Source of the DNA: Closterium sp. Naga37s-1
Lineage: Eukaryota; Streptophyta; Zygnematophyceae; Desmidiales; Closteriaceae
Assembly (NCBI GenBank): GCA_947471745.1
Contig: CANJKZ010000723.1
Location: 7,632,501 to 7,696,500 of the forward strand
Reading direction: 5' to 3'
DNA: 64,000 nucleotides
The translations under genes were made by a program, and so were the position numbers. The notes beneath the pieces are model-generated. The model was given only the letters and a program-made list of their open reading frames with translations, ran no database searches and had not been told where the DNA came from. This document shows positions 61,908 to 64,000 of the stretch, piece by piece (within the stretch, counting starts at the first letter, position 1; every line of letters begins with the position of its first letter).

Positions 61908-63360
61908 ACAACCCGAACTCGACAAACTGAGGAAGCAGTTAGATTACTTATTAGCGAAGAAATTCATCCGACTGAGCTCGTCACCGTTCGCTGCACCGAT
62001 ACTATTCACGCCAAAAATAAAGACGGAGGGTTTCGCATGTGCATCGATTACCGAGCGCTCAACATGGTAACAGTCAAGTCGCCGTACCCCATTCCCCGCG
62101 CCGACAAACTGATCGACCAACTGCGAACAGCACGGGTTTTTTCGAAAATAGATTTACGGGGAGGTTACCATCAGATTAGGGTCGAACCATCGGACTGCGC
62201 CAAAACAGCTTTCCGGACTAGGTACGGGTCATTCGAGTACACCGTGATGCCTTTCGGGCTGACCAACGCACCAGCGACGTTTCAGATGACCATGAACGAG
62301 GCGTTTAGGCCTATTTGAGATAAATGCGTGATAGTTTACCTCGACGACATCCTCGTCTACAGTCGCGACAAGCAGCAGCACTTAGCAGATCTGGAAGCAG
62401 TGTTTAAGATTTTAGACGAGCATCGGCTCCTGACAAAGGGTTCCAAGCGCAAGTTTTTTCAGGGCCGGCTAGAGTTTTTGGGGCACGTTATTTCGGAGGC
62501 TGGGGTCGAAATTGACCCCAAGAAGTTAGACACGGTGAAAGCCTGGCACCAACCGACGAATATCACGGAACTACATAGCTTTTTGGGGTTCGTCAATTAC
62601 GTGCGTCGGTTCGTCCCTGACATGGCACGGTTAACAGCGCCGCTGACGGACTTGTTACGGAAGGGGGTCGCTTTTACGTGGGGGGAGAAAGAGCATGCTA
62701 CCTTCTCTGCCCTGAAAAAACGTTCTCTGTTCACCGCCCGTCCTGCGCATCGCCGACCCATACCGCCCATTCGAAGTAGTTACCGACGCAAGCGACATCG
62801 CCATCGGAGCCGTACTGCTACAGGACTTCGGCAACGGCCTACAACCCATCGCATACGAGTCACGAAAACTACATCCGCCCGAGAAAAATTACCCGATACA
62901 CGACCGCGAAATGCTTGCGATCGTGCACGCGTTCAAAGTGTGGCGCTGTTACTTGACCGGCGCAGACGTGACAGTATGGACAGGCCATAAATCACTACAG
63001 TACCTCCGCGCACAGCCACACCTCAACCCACGACTGATTCGCTGGCTCGATTTTCTCGAGTCCAATTTTCACTGCACGGTCACCTACAAAAAGGGAGCCT
63101 CGAACATCGCCGACGCACTGACCCGCCCCACTGCCCAGATCCATGCAATACTACTCGCCTAGACCAGCCCCCTACTTACAGGCCTATTTACCCACGGGTA
63201 CCAAACGGATCCATTCTTCACAGGAGGAAATTCGCAGCAGTTCGCAACAGCAAGAGGAGTCTATTATGTAAAAGCCGGGACCGACCGCATCTGGGTGCCC
63301 GGGTATACATTGCTACGGGAATTACTGTTACAGGAGGCACACGACGGAGTTACCTCGGGG
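61908..63360 (+). pseudogene. G2 gypsy RT and RNase H
   Basis: It continues the G2 gypsy after the C insertion: [36 protein letters not shown] at 62316-62318 (Leu in G1) follows, then V-I-V-Y-L-D-D-I-L. A 1-bp insertion in the A run at about 62715 shifts the frame. RNase H H-A-F-K-V-W-R and the connection to integrase follow, with TAG 63160-63162 (CAG in G1). It is cut at 63360 by element E just after D-G-V-T-S. With three breaks it is nonfunctional. Confidence 0.88.
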
Positions 63361-64000
63361 TGTCCGATATATATGACATGGTGTTTGCAGGGTCTAGTGG
63401 GGTAGACACTAAGGGGTACAAGTTTCTAGGGTTTCTTATTTGTATCACACACTTTCCTAGTTCATTCATTCCTCATTATTTCACATGGTATGGAGCAGGT
63501 TCCCTAGTGGGAACATTTTTTTTACCTGCCCGGAGCGCGCTTCGCGCCTACCCTAGTCGCGCCCCGTGCGCCTGCCCTCCCGTCGCGTCCCCTGCCCTTA
63601 GCGGCCCGTCGCGCCCTCTTAAGGCCCCTTCGCGGCCCCTCTCACGGCCCTTCGCGGCCCCTTCGCGGCTCCCTCGCGACCTCTCCGCGGCCCTTCGTGG
63701 CCCCTCTCACGGCCCCTCGCGGCCCCTCGCGGCCCCTCGCGGCCCCTTCGCCGCTCTTCGCGGCCCCTAGCGGCCCCTTCGCGGCCCCTCGCGGCCCCTT
63801 CTCGGCCCCGTCGCCGCCCTTTGCGGCCCCTTCACGGCCCCTCGTGGCCCCTTCTCGGCCCCTTTGCGGCCCCTCGCGGCCCCTCGCGGCCCCTCGCGGC
63901 CCCTTCGCCGCCCTTAGCGGCCCCTTCCCGGCCCCTCCGCGGCCCTTCGCGGCCCCTCGCGGCTCCTTCACGGCCCCTCCGCGGCTCCTTCGCGGCTCGT
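63361..64000 (+). mobile_element. E: 5' end of another copia element
   Basis: A 125-bp LTR (63361-63485, TGTCCGATATATATGAC to TTATTTCACA) is followed by primer site TGGTATGGAGCAGG and GC-rich leader. The flanking CGGGG (63356-63360) should be its TSD. The leader from about 63590 is dense with (T)TCGCGGCCCC units on the plus strand. gag would start beyond the window. No gene is visible. Confidence 0.85.

Overview
This window is eukaryotic repeat-rich DNA, almost certainly from the green plant lineage. Evidence: a chromodomain-bearing Ty3/gypsy element, many Ty1/copia elements whose primer-binding sites match the 3' end of initiator Met-tRNA, hAT- and Harbinger-type MITEs, and one host gene with GT-AG introns. 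I cannot name the species. A GC-rich streptophyte alga or early-diverging land plant would fit, but that is only an inference. There is no bacterial operon, rRNA, intact tRNA gene or CRISPR array.

I use letters for the elements, all deduced from LTR pairs and target-site duplications (TSDs). Copia family 1 (very short 116-142 bp LTRs, Gly-rich Gag, one gag-pol ORF): A (37832-45316, intact, identical LTRs, TSD GTGGG), B (46478-53838, one nonsense codon, TSD TCTGG), C (split in two: 5' part 5090-6213 minus, 3' part about 55609-61907 plus, TSD ACAAC), E (63361 to window end), F (7235-11937 minus, 3'-truncated), H (26023-32511, decayed, TSD GTTCC) and K (12489-21855, decayed, TSD GGTGC). Non-autonomous relatives: M (12808-14388 minus, identical LTRs, TSD CGCGC), N (35661-36912, TSD AACCA) and a 377-bp TRIM (3580-3956, TSD CTCTT). 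Copia family 2: D (split: 3' part 462-5090 minus, 5' part 45819-55608 plus). Gypsy: G1 (24940-45701 minus, chromovirus) and G2 (split: gag-protease 6214-7234 minus, RT-RNase H 61908-63360 plus).

Layout: 1-461 repeats and a MITE end; 462-5090 D 3' part with the TRIM inside; 5090-6213 C 5' part; 6214-7234 G2; 7235-11937 F; 11938-12488 tandem repeats with a hAT MITE; 12489-21855 K with M and a solo-LTR-like insert inside; 21856-24939 the only host-like island, with a palindromic MITE and a spliced minus-strand gene (22720-23953); 24940-45701 G1 with H, N and A nested in it; 45819-55608 D 5' part with B and a Harbinger MITE inside; 55609-61907 C 3' part; 61908-63360 G2; then E.

The main structural result is that D, C and G2 are each cut into oppositely oriented halves in a reciprocal way. 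Reversing the roughly 50.5 kb between about 5090 and 55608 restores all three at once. It brings C's two 128-bp LTRs back to the same ACAAC target site inside G2. This is best explained by one inversion with breakpoints inside D and C. Other striking points are a Trp-Gly repeat (Argonaute-hook-like) segment in D, a TRIM whose LTR/primer-site junction reads as a split tRNA-Glu, an intact and apparently recent copia element (A), and two elements (H and F) sharing the same loss of the Gag N-terminus.
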